A stretch of 64,000 bases of DNA from Portunus trituberculatus (GCF_017591435.1 NC_059294.1:15189378-15253377), one strand, 5' to 3'; positions 51,810-63,312 are shown, numbered from the stretch's first letter. Notes: generated from the letters alone by a model not told the origin. Numbers and translations: made by a program.

Positions 51810-52770
51810 GTGCTCGCTGGAAAGTGACATTTGCCCCGGAGAAGACACAGGCAATGGTGGTCTCTCAGTCCTCAGCTGCCATGGCAGCAATGGCAGGAAA
51901 GTTGTCTTTGTCTTTTGGCGCTGCTGCTCTCCCACTTCAAGAAGACGTCAAGATACTTGGAATGGAGATGGATCAAGGGCTGAGGTTTGACAGCCATGTC
52001 AAAACCATTGCCAAGAAAGCCTCTCACAGGATCTCTGCTCTGAGAAGGATGGCCAGCTTCCTTGACAGGAAAGGGAGACTGCTGCTGTACAAGGCATAGG
52101 TACGGCCCCACCTGGAGTACGCAGCACTCTCCTGGATGTCCTGTGCAGCCACACACAGAAGACTGGACAGCATCCAACGCCGCGCCTTATGGCTAGTAGA
52201 TGCCGCACTCCCACCTCACCCAGAGCCTGAGCGTCCTCTCGATTCACTGGAACACCGCAGAGACGTGGCGGCGATTGTAGTGTTCCACAAGGCACAGGTG
52301 CAAAAAGTGCCATATCTGGCAGGGCTGCGTCATCCTTTAAGAGTCTCCACACGAAGCATGAAAAAGGTGCTCAATGGTGGTGACACCGTAGAGGTGCCGC
52401 GATCCCAATACACCAACGCACCTTCGTAGGACGCGTCTCCAGGATGCGGAATTTATTCACAGCCGTGGTGCCTCACGTCCAGGAGATGAACACTCTCAGT
52501 GTTAAACTGATGGCTCGTAAATGGAGACAGACACTGCCAACTCCTCTGACACTCATCGTGACGTGACACTCAGTGCAGCGCAGTGCGGTGAAAGTGAATA
52601 GTGCTCCATTTATATATTGTCCATTTTGTATATTATAATTATCTATCTTAAGAGTTTTGTAAATATTGTAAACAAATAGATTGCAGTACCCTTAGAATAG
52701 GTAGCACACGACAGTGCGCCTTTGGGTACACGGTCCTTTGTACAAAGTTTTTGTTTAAATAAAAAAAAAA
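51806..52770 (+). pseudogene. Non-LTR retrotransposon fragment E1 (RT C-terminal part)
   Basis: Starts at the (GA)n edge inside the RT thumb: WKVTFAPEKTQAMVVSQSS, LPLQEDVKILGMEMDQGLRF, DSHVKTIAKKASHRISALRR, then after a stop VRPHLEYAALSWMSCAATHR, RLDSIQRRAL and a C-terminal SLEHRRDVAAIVVFHKAQVQ frame (52136-52429). A shifted frame resumes with RRTFVGR and SRMWNLF-like sequence. The 3' UTR ends TTTAAATAAAAAAA before the next (GA)n, so a polyadenylation-type signal and A-run mark its 3' end. It resembles the matching part of E2 closely enough to be the same family. Confidence 0.75.
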
Positions 52771-52796
52771 GAGGAGAGAGAGAGAGAGAGAGAAAG

Positions 52797-52851
<55 letters not shown>
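52771..52851. repeat. (GA)n microsatellite, 81 bp, slightly interrupted
   Basis: GA repeats with two short interruptions (GAGG, AAAGGAGG) between E1 and E2. Confidence 0.93.
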
Positions 52852-52854
<3 letters not shown>

Positions 52855-55465
52855 GGGGGGTACTGGAAGACAACAGAGGTCTCCTCCTCTGTATCATGTA
52901 CCGCCCCCCCAGGCATGGACGGGCACCCCTGGACTTCCTGGCGGAGAAGCTCGACACCCTTCTTCTACGCCATCAATGCTCCCACGTGATGGTAGTGAGA
53001 GACTTCAACTGCTATCTAGAGCAGAGCGTTTATGACGACCTCTTGGAGGTGCAGGACCTAACAAATCACGTTACCTTCCCCACGCATGTGCGAGGAAGGA
53101 TGCTGGATCCTGTGTTGTCAGACAGCGTCCGCTGTCAGCAGCTGGGGCCTGTGGGCAGCTCAGATCATTACGCTGTCCTGGCCCGAGTCAAGCTGAACGC
53201 AATGCGAGAGGACGCCGCACCACGCACCATCTGGCTCTGGGGGAGGGCTGACTGACCGACCATGAGGCGTGCCCTGTAGGAGACAAACTGGGAAGAAACC
53301 TTGGTGGGTGATGCCGAGAAGCAGGCATGAGCGCTCACTACCAAGCTCCTCGTCCTCCAGCAGTGTACCTCTCCAGGCCTGACAATCCTGCTTGGTTTGG
53401 CTTCTGATGCAAGGCTGCTGCTGAGGCCAAGCATGCCGCCTGGCTGAGGTACAAGTGACACCTGACGCAGATGAACAAGGCACTACACAAGGCTGCCTGC
53501 AAACGGGTGGTAGCTGCCTGCAGATGGGCCAAACAAAGAAAACAGGAGGACCTAAAACGGAAACTTTGCGGCCCAGGAGTAGGAGCCAAGACCTGGTGGA
53601 GCTTAGTCAAGGAGCGCCAAGGAGCTAAACACCAAGACGCCATCCCTCCACTCCTCAGGCCTGACGGTTCCACTGCCACAAGCAGCTGGGACAAGGCCTC
53701 ACTCCTGGCTGCAAGCTTCAGCAACAAGATGAGGGTTGGAGACCCGGAAAGACAAGCGCCTCACCTGCCACTGGAGACTCAAAGCACCATCACCCTGGTC
53801 TCAGTGACAGCTGGACAAGTTGAGAGGCTCCTGAGAGCAGTGGAGGTGGGTAAAGCCACCGGCCCGGACGACGTCAGCCCACAGTTCCTTAAGAACTGTG
53901 CTAAGGAGCTGTCACGTCCTCTCTCCAATGTCTTCACGACCTGCCTGAGGGAAAAAAAAAAAGGCCTTCAATGTGGAAAGAAGCACGAGTCGTTCCGGTC
54001 CACAAGAAGAGCTTGCGGTCTGTACCCAGCAACTACAGGCCGATCTCCCTGCTCTCTGTGGTGGGCAAAGGTGCTGGAGCAGATAATGGCTGGAGTCGTC
54101 TGCCAACATCTGAGTGAAAACCATCTCTCAGAGAGACAGTTTGGCTTCAGGCCCGGCCAGTCCACCTCCGACCTACTCCTGCTCCTCACCAAAGACTGGC
54201 AAAACGCCCTGGACGAGGGCCCTGGATATAGCTGGAGCCTTTGATAGGGTCTGGCACGCGGGACTTCTTGAAAAGCTTTGCGCCAAGGGTATCCAGGGAG
54301 ACCTACTGCTTGACGACTACCTACGTGGGAGGACTTTTCACGTGGTAGTCAATGGGCAGTCCTCAGAGCCTTTGCCAGTTCAAGCCTCCATTTCACAGGG
54401 TTCAGTGCTGGGCTCAATCCTGTGGAACATCTATATCGACGACCTACTCTGAAAACTACCGAAAGTGGAAGCATACGTGGACGACTGCACCCTCTCCCGA
54501 TCCTACTGCCGCCTTGACAGTCAGAGCGCTGTCCGGCAGCTGAACAAGCAGCTATGGTTGTTGGAGCAATGGGGAGAAACGTGGCAAGTCTCCTTTGCAC
54601 CTGAGAAGATGCAGGCGATGGTCATCTCGCGGTTGCCAGGAGCCTCCAGAGCAGTCTCAGAGCAGCTGTGTTTTGGAGGCAAGGCTCTGTCTCTCCAGGA
54701 CCACATCAAGGTCTTAGGGATGACGGTGGACCACTGCCTGCGCTTCTATGGCCATGTAGGTGCAGTCACCCAAGAGGCGTCTCTTAAGAGTCTCTGCCCT
54801 GCGGAGAGTGGCGGGAACCCTTGACCCACGCAGCATCATCACGTTATATAAGGCGCAGATACATCTGTGCCTGGAGTATGGCTGCCTGTCATGGATGTCA
54901 AGCGCCACCACCCACATGCAGAGACTTGATAAGGTGTAGCAACGTGCTCTACATCTGACGGGATACGATGTACACCAGGACGACCTGCCGCCAGACACCC
55001 CCGTCACGTCATTGGAGCATCGACGAGATGTGGCAGCGCTGGTGGTGTGCCACAAAACTCAGGTGCAAGGAGTACCGCACCTCTGATGCCTGGGGCTTCC
55101 ACCACATACTGCCCAGAGGCTCACGCAAGCTGCTGCCACCAGTAAGCAGACTGTGGAGGTGCCCTTCTCCAACACACGGCAGCACCAACGAACCTACGTT
55201 GCCCAGGCCTCAAGGATGTGGAACGCATTCACCACAACTACACCTCAGGTGGAGGACATGTCCACCCAGTAGGTCAAGGTGGCAGCACACAGGTGACGTG
55301 GAACGCATGCCACTCCCCTGGTGCTAACGTAAATGTTATTGATGTAAAAAATACTATTGTTATGTAACTTGACTATTGTTAGGCTTTTTAAATAATTCCA
55401 TACTCAACGTGGAATTTTAAGACGAGTATGTAAATATTTGTGCTATGTTTAAAAAATAAAAAAAA

Positions 55466-55469
<4 letters not shown>
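52852..55469 (+). pseudogene. Non-LTR retrotransposon fragment E2 (endonuclease end, RT, tail)
   Basis: Begins in the endonuclease (LLLCIMYRPPRHGRAPL, MVVRDFNCYLE with GDFN read as RDFN, PVGSSDHYAVLARV). It continues through a Lys/Arg linker (KRVVAACRWAKQRKQEDLKR) to the RT: GKATGPDDVSPQFLKNC, ERQFGFRPGQSTSDLLLLLT, DIAGAFDRVWHAGLLEKL (catalytic Asp), QASISQGSVLGSILWNIYID, EAYVDDCTLSRS (catalytic YVDD), WQVSFAPEKMQAMVISRL. A C-terminal region with LEYGCLSWMSSATTH-like sequence and a 3' UTR ending TTTAAAAAATAAAAAA follow. Frameshifts occur near 53260, 53960, 54230 and 54455. The GC-rich coding contrasts with the AT-rich intron around it. Confidence 0.82.

Positions 55470-55503
<34 letters not shown>
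55470..55503. repeat. (AG)n microsatellite, 34 bp
   Basis: Pure AG run joining the 3' tail of E2 to the 5' edge of E3. Confidence 0.95.
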
Positions 55504-55505
<2 letters not shown>

Positions 55506-55767
55506 CAGTTTGGCTTGAGGCAGGGTCGGTCAGCGGCTGACCTACACCTGCTGCTAACAACAGACCTCAGCGCTGCCCTGGACCAAGGCAAGGTCACTGC
55601 CGTCGTGGCGATGGACATTGAGGGCGCATTTAACCGAGTGTGGCACGCAGCCCTGGTCAACAAACTCCGTGCTGCAGGAGTAAATGTCACTCCTCAGTGA
55701 CTACCTGAGTGACAAGTACCTGAGGGTGACTGTTGGAGGACGAGAGTCTGAGATGCAGCCCGTCAAA

Positions 55768-55770
<3 letters not shown>
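55504..55770 (+). pseudogene. Retrotransposon fragment E3, truncated at both ends
   Basis: A 267 bp piece of the RT core: KQFGLRQGRSAADLHLLLTT (the QFGFR block), VVAMDIEGAFNRVWHAALVN (catalytic Asp), then after a 1-2 base shift YLSDKYLRVTVGGRESEMQP and VKA, where the next residues expected are GVPQGS. It starts in the codons for the QFGFR block and stops just before the PQGS block, and both edges merge into (GA)n. It is related to, but clearly diverged from, E2. Confidence 0.75.

Positions 55771-55803
<33 letters not shown>
55771..55803. repeat. (GA)n microsatellite, 33 bp
   Basis: Pure GA run at the 3' edge of E3. Confidence 0.95.
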
Positions 55804-55806
<3 letters not shown>

Positions 55807-55848
55807 GTTATATGTACGTAGATATGTGTGAAGCCAATTATCTAAGTA

Positions 55849-56203
55849 AACTATACGTATCATTGAAGGTTATTTTAGTTCTCAAGTTTACCTCCTGCAT
55901 CCCATGATGACCATTAAGAGTAAAGTTATGGACCTTCAAAAAAGTATAAATGATAGAAACAGCAAAGTGATTGAATTAATATTCTAGTACAAACTGTGTT
56001 CAGATTGGCAGTAAGTAGTGAGAATAACTATACGTATCATTGAAGGTTATTTTAGTCCTCAAGTTTACCTCCTGCATCCCATGATGACCATTAAGAGTAA
56101 AGTTATGGACCTTCAAAAAAGTATAAATGATAGAAACAGCAAAGTGATTGAATTAATATTCTAGTACAAACTGTGTTCAGATTGGCAGTAAGTAGTGAGA
56201 ATA
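55849..56203. repeat. Tandem duplication, 177 bp unit
   Basis: CTATACGTATCATTGAAGG starts at 55851 and again at 56028. The two copies are nearly identical (one visible difference, TAGTTCTC versus TAGTCCTC). Recent duplication or an assembly artefact; no coding content. Confidence 0.9.
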
Positions 56204-57420
56204 TCATAGATTTTTATTCAATGTATTATATATAGTACACTGGTTATCTACCTCCTTTTCATGTGTAGCTTTGTTGCAGGTGTAATAGGTATTTTCCTGA
56301 TTGCTTTCTTGTAGCATTTTTCTCTTACGAGTACTAGTGTTTGTGGTCACCTAATTTTCTATTATCAACTAGCAACTTCAGGATATCTTTTTCTGTTCGT
56401 CTCTATGAAGATTGAGGTAGTTAGTTGCAAAACAGATAGGTTGGTGAAGGTTTGGCTGAGGTAACTCTTCTAATCCTCTTTATTCTTCTATCTGGCAGGA
56501 ATTGTGTATGAATTTGAATTGTAACTTTGATTTACGAGATGGCTACCACTTTAACTTGCCACATGCTACAGCTGAGGATGGATATTATACCAGAACTGTA
56601 TTCCTGTAATGTATCAACAACCATCTTCCTCGGAAAGTACAGACAAAGAATACACTTATAGCAGATCAGAGAAGGTCCATCAGGGGGCCAGTTATTTATC
56701 CTCTTAGTTAGGTTCGTCAGGTGTTCCTTGACTGGACCCCACTGAGCCACATGACCATACTGCCCTGATGACTAGAAAGTTCATGTGCTGGTGAGGGTTG
56801 TGAATCCTTTTTCTTTTTTTTTCTTTTTTTCCCTCCAGTCTTGTGTGAAGGAAATCCATGCCTGTCCAGTCTGAAGGTGTCCATGCTTATCTGCATGGGG
56901 AACCAGTTATGTGTCTGGTGGTGGCGCAGGTTGCTTTCAGGCTCATAAACTTTTTAATATTTAATGGCATGTTTTGCCAATGTATGCTGTTGTGCAACCA
57001 GAACAAGGAATTCTATAAACTAAACTTTGTAGTCTATGTTGCATGAAAATATGGTGACAGTCTGTTTCTTTACAATAAGGCACTACTAAATAGTTGCTCA
57101 CTTATTTTTATTTAAGCATTATTAATTCTCTCTAAAATGTTTCTGGCTTTCCTTTAGAGTGTATTTATCATCTTATCTTAAAAGTACCATAAATGCAGTT
57201 TATTTGTTGGCTTTCTCTACATAGAGAATTTGATAAATTGTCAACTGGATAGATAATTGTATTTAAAAGGGGATTCTGTTGTTCTCTTCCTATTCCAGTT
57301 TAAAGTATATATGCAACTCAAGACTTGAGTATTCAAAACATCACATAGTAAAATAGAAAAAAAGAACACATACTCAACAGAAACAGTAGTTTATAAAGTT
57401 CTAGTTTAAGCTGCAGTACA
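56204..57420. other. Intron sequence, no element recognised
   Basis: AT-rich; short open frames on both strands without motifs. Confidence 0.4.
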
Positions 57421-57614
57421 GCATGTCACCATGATACCTAGGTTCTAGATAGTTACACCAAAAATGCACTTGGGTGGTGAAATGGGCCCTAATATGGGTA
57501 CCACTATACGTAAAATTGCATGTGCCACTAATGGGCGGAAGCTGAACAGCGCTTCCCACTTCAAGTATGCCTACAGGTGCTATAGGCCATAACATAAAAA
57601 AAAAAAAAAAAAAA
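57421..57614 (+). mobile_element. SINE copy S1, 5'-truncated
   Basis: Matches the body of the tRNA-derived SINE at 61985-62305 (GCATGTCACCATGATACC, then GGTTACACC-like, GTGCCACTAATGGG, CTACAGGTGCTATAGGCC) and ends in a 15-20 base A-tail. The tRNA-like head is absent. Confidence 0.75.
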
Positions 57615-58680
57615 CATTGGTGAAACAGGGCATGTAATATTAAAAAGTTTATAAACATAAAAGTGACTGCCAGCACTGTCTAGGATAGACACACTCTGGT
57701 TCTCTATGTTTAGATAAGAATGGACACCTTCCAGACTGAACTACATATGGAATTGGAAAAATGCAGAAGCTGCATAAACAGAGAAGCTGAACAACCACAC
57801 AGAATCTTGTGAGCATTATGAGCTTCCATGTGATCAAAACAGCTGGAACAATCAGGAAACACCACCAGATGAAGTAACATTTTTGACAAACCAACCAATC
57901 AGTGGACAACCTCCTCTGACAGAACTACACTTTAATCCAATGGAAGTGTGTATAAGCTGTCACATCTCTGTTTGTACTCTCTGAGGGAGACAGTTCCCAA
58001 AAATATGAGCTTCTGCAGATATTGCCACTCCACCACACTTGAATTTCATCTCACAACTACAAAGTCTCAAAATGCATGTGTATATACATTTTTTAAGAAT
58101 ACTCTCTCCTCTAGCAGTACCTGCAGACACTCATGTTACATCCAGTACAGTATACTGTGTTTCATCACCACCAAAATCCTACTCATTTGTTCAAATCTAT
58201 CAAAGAATGACAATTTAATGCTAGTCAGTAGTAGTAGTAGGGTCCCCAGGCTGGAGTATCCAGTACTTATCACAGTCCTCTTGAAAATTAATCTCTTTAG
58301 CTAAAAGTATCAGCCCCTGCCATGACATCACTGCATGCCCAAAGGAATAGTGATATGCCTCAACCTAAAATAAATGTGAGCTCCTTGAGATTCATGATCT
58401 ACATAATAAATTTCAGAGGAATACTCTTTAATTTTAGCCAAATTAGCAAACCATGAATTATTATTAGATGTTATTGTGTAATAATATGCTAGGATACAGA
58501 AAAAATCACTGCAGGTTACACTCTTCCAACGCCACTGTAAGGCACGCCAAGGAAACAGAAGTCAGTGGCATGAAGCTAAGAAATATGGTTACATCATATC
58601 ATGGGGCTGAAACTTTACCCCAAAGTGATTAAGTGATTAATTCTCAAGAGCAACGTGCTTGTTCCATCATGTGTCAAATC
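57615..58680. other. Intron sequence, no element recognised
   Basis: AT-rich; nothing supportable. An A-rich low-complexity tract (58687-58747, AAAT repeats) lies close to the donor of the next exon. Confidence 0.4.
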
Positions 58681-58772
58681 CCTCATCCTGAGAATAAAAA
58701 AAAAAAAAATAAATAAATAAATAAAAAAAAAAAAAAATAAAAATAAATGATTATCAATCTCTTACTGCCCAC

Positions 58773-58958
58773 CTGGTCTGGAGCAGGATGTGGCTTCTTG
58801 GAAGGATATCTTTCCTCACCATCAGGTCTCTGAACTTGGTATGGGAAGCCTAAGGTGGTGTCCTGCTGTACACTCTGGTAGCGGGTGCTGCGGTCCCGGG
58901 CATGAGCAGCCATGGCATCTCCCATGCTGTTGTTCATCCCCTCGCATACGTATAGTAC
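58773..58958 (-). CDS. Internal exon of the unrecognised minus-strand gene
   Basis: On the minus strand a 186 bp frame (62 codons, phase 0 at both ends) lies between a good acceptor (TACACCTTGCAG, AG at 58960-58959) and a donor (CCAG|GTGGGC, GT at 58772-58771). It encodes VLYVCEGMNNSMGDAMAAHA, then RDRSTRYQSVQQDTTLGFPY and QVQRPDGEERYPSKKPHP, ending APDQ. Joining it to the exon at 50884 gives APDQ then EILREYIK without a frame change, so the two are probably consecutive. The intron would be about 7.9 kb and contains the E1-E3 array. Upstream exons were not found before 64000. The domain is not recognised. Confidence 0.6.
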
Positions 58959-58986
58959 CTGCAAGGTGTACACAACATTATTGTGG

Positions 58987-58989
<3 letters not shown>

Positions 58990-59051
<62 letters not shown>
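58990..59051. repeat. (GT)n microsatellite, 62 bp
   Basis: Pure GT run about 30 bp upstream of the acceptor of the minus-strand exon. Confidence 0.97.
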
Positions 59052-59052
<1 letters not shown>

Positions 59053-59078
59053 CTTCATCTATGATATACTGTATGTAC

Positions 59079-59291
59079 TTTTTTTTTTATACCATTTGGG
59101 CTTTTCATGGGAATTTATAGGCTACAGGGGATACTTTCATGGAACGTATCTCAAAGCTCACCACTAGGAAACCATTGCCCAGAGTGAGGAAGCCCAACCC
59201 TACACTCAGACCATGGACAGGATTTGAACCCATGCACCTGGAGATCCCTCAGAGCCCAAAGCACACATGGTTCCACTGTACCACAGCGGCC
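59079..59291 (-). mobile_element. tRNA-derived SINE, minus strand (S3)
   Basis: Read on the minus strand it starts GCCGCTGTGGTACAGTGG (box A-like) and carries GGGTTCAAATCCTG (box B match) about 40 nt later. It continues into an unrelated body and ends with GGTATAAAAAAAAAA at 59079. These are RNA polymerase III internal promoter elements of tRNA-like genes; the A-tail indicates retroposition. The body differs from S1/S2, so it is another family. Confidence 0.7.
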
Positions 59292-61000
59292 CCTTTACTT
59301 GTTTTGCATACTTGATATATGCCTGCAGTTTATTATTTATGAAATTCAGTTAATATGGTTTAGCTGAAGAGTCAAATAACAAACATGTTTTAGTAAATGT
59401 AAATGACTGCAAATGACCTATTCCCTCAAAATATATATTTAATTTAATCTACACTGAGCCATGTTCCTCAGAACTCCCTCAAGATAACCATGGCATTAAT
59501 CTATTTTGTTCTTGTTTTTATATTCAAATCTTCTAAGGCCTATTTCCTTCAATCTTCCATTTGTTCTCTCTTTGATGTTACAACTCAGTCCTGTCTTACA
59601 ATCTGCCTTTTGAATCTACAGCAGTAATTATAGCTTTGTATATCAGTTATGTTATTTTCTAGTTTTTATCACATGGATTTGGCCATATCTACTACTCAGT
59701 TAATGCTCATCTTGACAACTGATGTTTCCAAACTAAAAATATGACCCAAAGGCAAGGCTTACAATTTCTAAATCCATTATTATTTTTTATTTATTTATCT
59801 TTTATATTTGTATTTACCATTTTCCAATTTCTTTCTTCGCAATTATTTCACAACAGGCATATTTGGAGGAAGGAGGAAGGAGGATAACAAATGAGACTTA
59901 CGAACATGGAAATAATAATAATAATAATAATAGAAGAAAAAACTTAGCAGAATCTTGAAAACTGCAATTCATACTAGAATTTAGAACATCAGTACAAAAC
60001 TAAATACTCATGGGATATTAAAATCATGGGCATGCATGCCTATATATATATGTGGCAATTGTAAGAAAGGGAAAAAAAAAAAAACATGAAAAAATATTGA
60101 GGTCAAAGTTCTACTGGATCTTATAAGAGAAACAAAAATCTTTGTTCATTATTTTATGGCATAAATGATCATTGAATAAATTTTATCAGAAAATTGGGAA
60201 TGTGATAGAGCAAATTAATGTGGGACAAAGATAACTATTGTAGCAAGGCACTCAAGGTCTGACTTCACTAAACCCATTTTGGATTAATTGATTGTGTCCT
60301 GTATCTCGTCAAGGGTTTAATCACTGAACATAGCTAACTTTTAGATAAATTCCTCAATTTCATAGTATTACATTAGAGAATCTCAATCTACATATCCATA
60401 AGTTGCATGTTACAAAGGCAAGGCATTCTCTTAGAGATATTTGGTTGTTTTTGCTCTTATATACATACTGTATCTTAAGTTATCACTTTGCTAGCGTAGA
60501 GAAATTTCCCTCACTTCCATCTTAAAAGAAAAGTAAATCTTTTCACCTGTGTCACTGGAAAACTGCAGTGTTTCAAGGAGGAGGTTGCAGCAGAACATGC
60601 AAAGATGAAATCATGATTGATGATTGATGGGAAACAAATTATTGGAGAACAATGTACTTAGATGTCTTTTAAACCTGAGAGCAATACGATGAGAAATGAT
60701 AATTGTTTTGAAGTAAATAACTGTAGACCATTAAGCAAGTCGATACCAGATTATAATACAGATCCATAATAGCATTGGTTCAAGGTGTGCTGTGAACTTA
60801 TCATTAAAGCCAGCTGTGACCTCACTGAATGTGTTTCTTTGTGTCTCACAACACAATCGAGTCAAAACCTGCCCTCTTAAAGGCAACTCTTTCTTCACAC
60901 AAAACAGCATGCATCAAATTGCACCTACATTCTTCATTAAAAAAATGTGACCTATACCATTCTTGGAGTTCCCTTCTAACTACATCAACTTGTTTGGGGA
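59292..61000. other. No gene recognised
   Basis: AT-rich sequence up to the gap; a short (AAT)n run at about 59911. Nothing supportable. Confidence 0.4.
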
Positions 61001-61500
61001 NNNNNNNNNNNNNNNNNNNNNNNNNNNNNNNNNNNNNNNNNNNNNNNNNNNNNNNNNNNNNNNNNNNNNNNNNNNNNNNNNNNNNNNNNNNNNNNNNNNN
61101 NNNNNNNNNNNNNNNNNNNNNNNNNNNNNNNNNNNNNNNNNNNNNNNNNNNNNNNNNNNNNNNNNNNNNNNNNNNNNNNNNNNNNNNNNNNNNNNNNNNN
61201 NNNNNNNNNNNNNNNNNNNNNNNNNNNNNNNNNNNNNNNNNNNNNNNNNNNNNNNNNNNNNNNNNNNNNNNNNNNNNNNNNNNNNNNNNNNNNNNNNNNN
61301 NNNNNNNNNNNNNNNNNNNNNNNNNNNNNNNNNNNNNNNNNNNNNNNNNNNNNNNNNNNNNNNNNNNNNNNNNNNNNNNNNNNNNNNNNNNNNNNNNNNN
61401 NNNNNNNNNNNNNNNNNNNNNNNNNNNNNNNNNNNNNNNNNNNNNNNNNNNNNNNNNNNNNNNNNNNNNNNNNNNNNNNNNNNNNNNNNNNNNNNNNNNN
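61001..61500. other. Assembly gap, 500 N
   Basis: Exactly 500 undetermined bases, probably a default scaffold-join size. Open frames crossing it are meaningless. Confidence 0.99.
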
Positions 61501-61984
61501 TATGTTTTGAAAATATGTTGTGAAAATAATGACAGTGACGTAGTAAAGTATTGGTGTGGATTTTTTTTTATTTCCTGAAGGCTTACTGCCCGTCCTTTCT
61601 TACTTCAGTGATGAGTCTTTGAGGAGCAGGGTGTGGAAGGGAGGGGAAAGACGTGCCGCTGTTCTGGAAAACGGGCGGCGCTGGGGAGTCCGAAATATTC
61701 TAAAGCCCTGAAGCAAATAGTCGTGAGATGTTGCAGACGTGGAGATTGCTACGTGTATTACAGGTGGCAAGGTGTCGTTCAAAGGAATGAGGAACACTCG
61801 GCTTGGCCCTCATACCCGGAAACCTGTGATCTAATTTCGTGTGCCTTTCTCTTCACATTTAAGGAGGATGGTGGATTTGTGGATAGTTTAAAGTTATGTC
61901 ATGTATATTGTTAAAGATTTGTAGCATTGTGTCTAGTCTGTGGTGATACCCGTTTGTGGATGCAGCAGCTTGTTTGCAAGCAGG
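61501..61984. other. No gene recognised
   Basis: Moderately GC-rich patch at 61620-61760, no exon supported. Confidence 0.35.
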
Positions 61985-62305
61985 GAGGCGGTGGTATAGT
62001 GGATAAGGTGGTGAGCGTGGTCTTCGTCCACGCATAGGTTCGAATTCCACCATATACCACTTTGAAGCTATGCCACTTGTCAAAGTGGTTATAAGTTACC
62101 TGCATGTCACCATAATACCCAGGTTATAGATGGTTACACCAAGGATGCACTTGGTTGGTGATATGGGGCCTAATATGAGTGCCAATATAAATAATATTGC
62201 CTGCGCCACTAATGGGGAGAATCTGAACAGTGCTTCCCACATATACTCTTCAGTTATACCTACAGGCGCTGTAGGCCATAAAAGAAAAGAAAAAAAGAAA
62301 AAAAA
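61985..62305 (+). mobile_element. tRNA-derived SINE, full-length copy S2
   Basis: A tRNA-like head has TGGTATAGTGGATAAGG (box A) at about 61992, a GCGTGG...CCACGC anticodon-arm-like hairpin, and GGTTCGAATTCC (box B) at 62037. The body runs to TGTAGGCCATAA and an A-rich tail at 62281-62305. The box A form ATAGTGGATAAGG resembles tRNA-Arg. S1 is a truncated relative in the same orientation. Confidence 0.8.
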
Positions 62306-63311
62306 CAGCTCCCTCACCAGCACACAGCAAAATTATGCCCAAAGATGTGAATTCGAAAGTGATTCCTCTCATCTGCTAACATGTTACAAATATACAAATG
62401 ATGATGGTAAAGTTAACTAGTAGCACATTTCATACCATTGGATAATACCTTTGAGTGGTGTGGTCTTTTTACCTTAGTAGAGGTGACTGTTGCGCGGGAT
62501 CATAGCTGAGGTTTGACCAAATACTCCAAAGTGAGAAAGGCTATAATCATCTTTCTCTGCTCATTAATCTCGGGTTGACCCTAAGGGGAACATAGTCTAA
62601 AGTCTCTTCATTCTTCAGTCCATACACGGTCAACGGTGAGTGAGAGGGTCTTGTTTTCGCAGCCCACTCACACAGACCATCCACTGACGCTGATTCCTGC
62701 CGCCAGACCCATGTGCATTTCACTGAGAGTCTGTTACCGCATCTGAAGTGTTTCTCTCTTGTCCTGTAGTGCGATATTTGGCTTTGGTGGTGGTTTGGTT
62801 GTCCACGTCGTTCTCACTATAGTTGGTGCTGTGTTAGTGTTGATTTAGTAGTAATGGTGATGACAATGGTAAAGGGATGGTAGTGACTGTCATAGCAGTA
62901 GTAATAATAACTTGCAAGACTAGTGTTGTTGTTATTGATGTATTAACGGTGTTGACGATCATGGCATTAAAGGATAGTTGTGGTGGTGGTGGTGGTGGTG
63001 GTGTTTGTGTCGTTGGTGGTTTTGCTGATGGTGATGGTGGTAGTGATAATAATTGGTGTGGCAGAGGTGGTGCTTATGTTGATGTAGTGGTGGCTATAGT
63101 GGCATGAACGTGTTCTGGCGTCCTCAACACTGACATCTAGGTGATTGAAGCTCGAGTATAAAGTGGTACAGTTTATCGGTTAGTGGCGCCACATGTGGAA
63201 AATAACGCGGTGTCTTTGTAAAAGAAGGAAGGGGAAGAGAAGAACTTTCCACTTCACCTTTGCCGTAACGTGAGCTTGTGGCGGTCGCTTCTCCGGCGCT
63301 CACATCAAGAT

Positions 63312-63312
<1 letters not shown>
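62306..63312. other. No gene recognised; (GGT)n patch
   Basis: GT/GGT-rich low-complexity sequence at 62830-63100, including a pure GGT run at about 62982-63003. An open frame across it is compositional. Confidence 0.4.

Noticed and set aside
60829..61578. Open frames spanning the N gap
   Set aside because: The middle is undetermined sequence; nothing can be inferred.
62877..63003. CRISPR-like or regulatory array in the GGT-rich region
   Set aside because: Simple trinucleotide repeats without spacers; eukaryotic context.
62877..63107. Gly/Val-rich open frame
   Set aside because: Composition of a GGT/GTG-rich low-complexity stretch, with no splice or start context.
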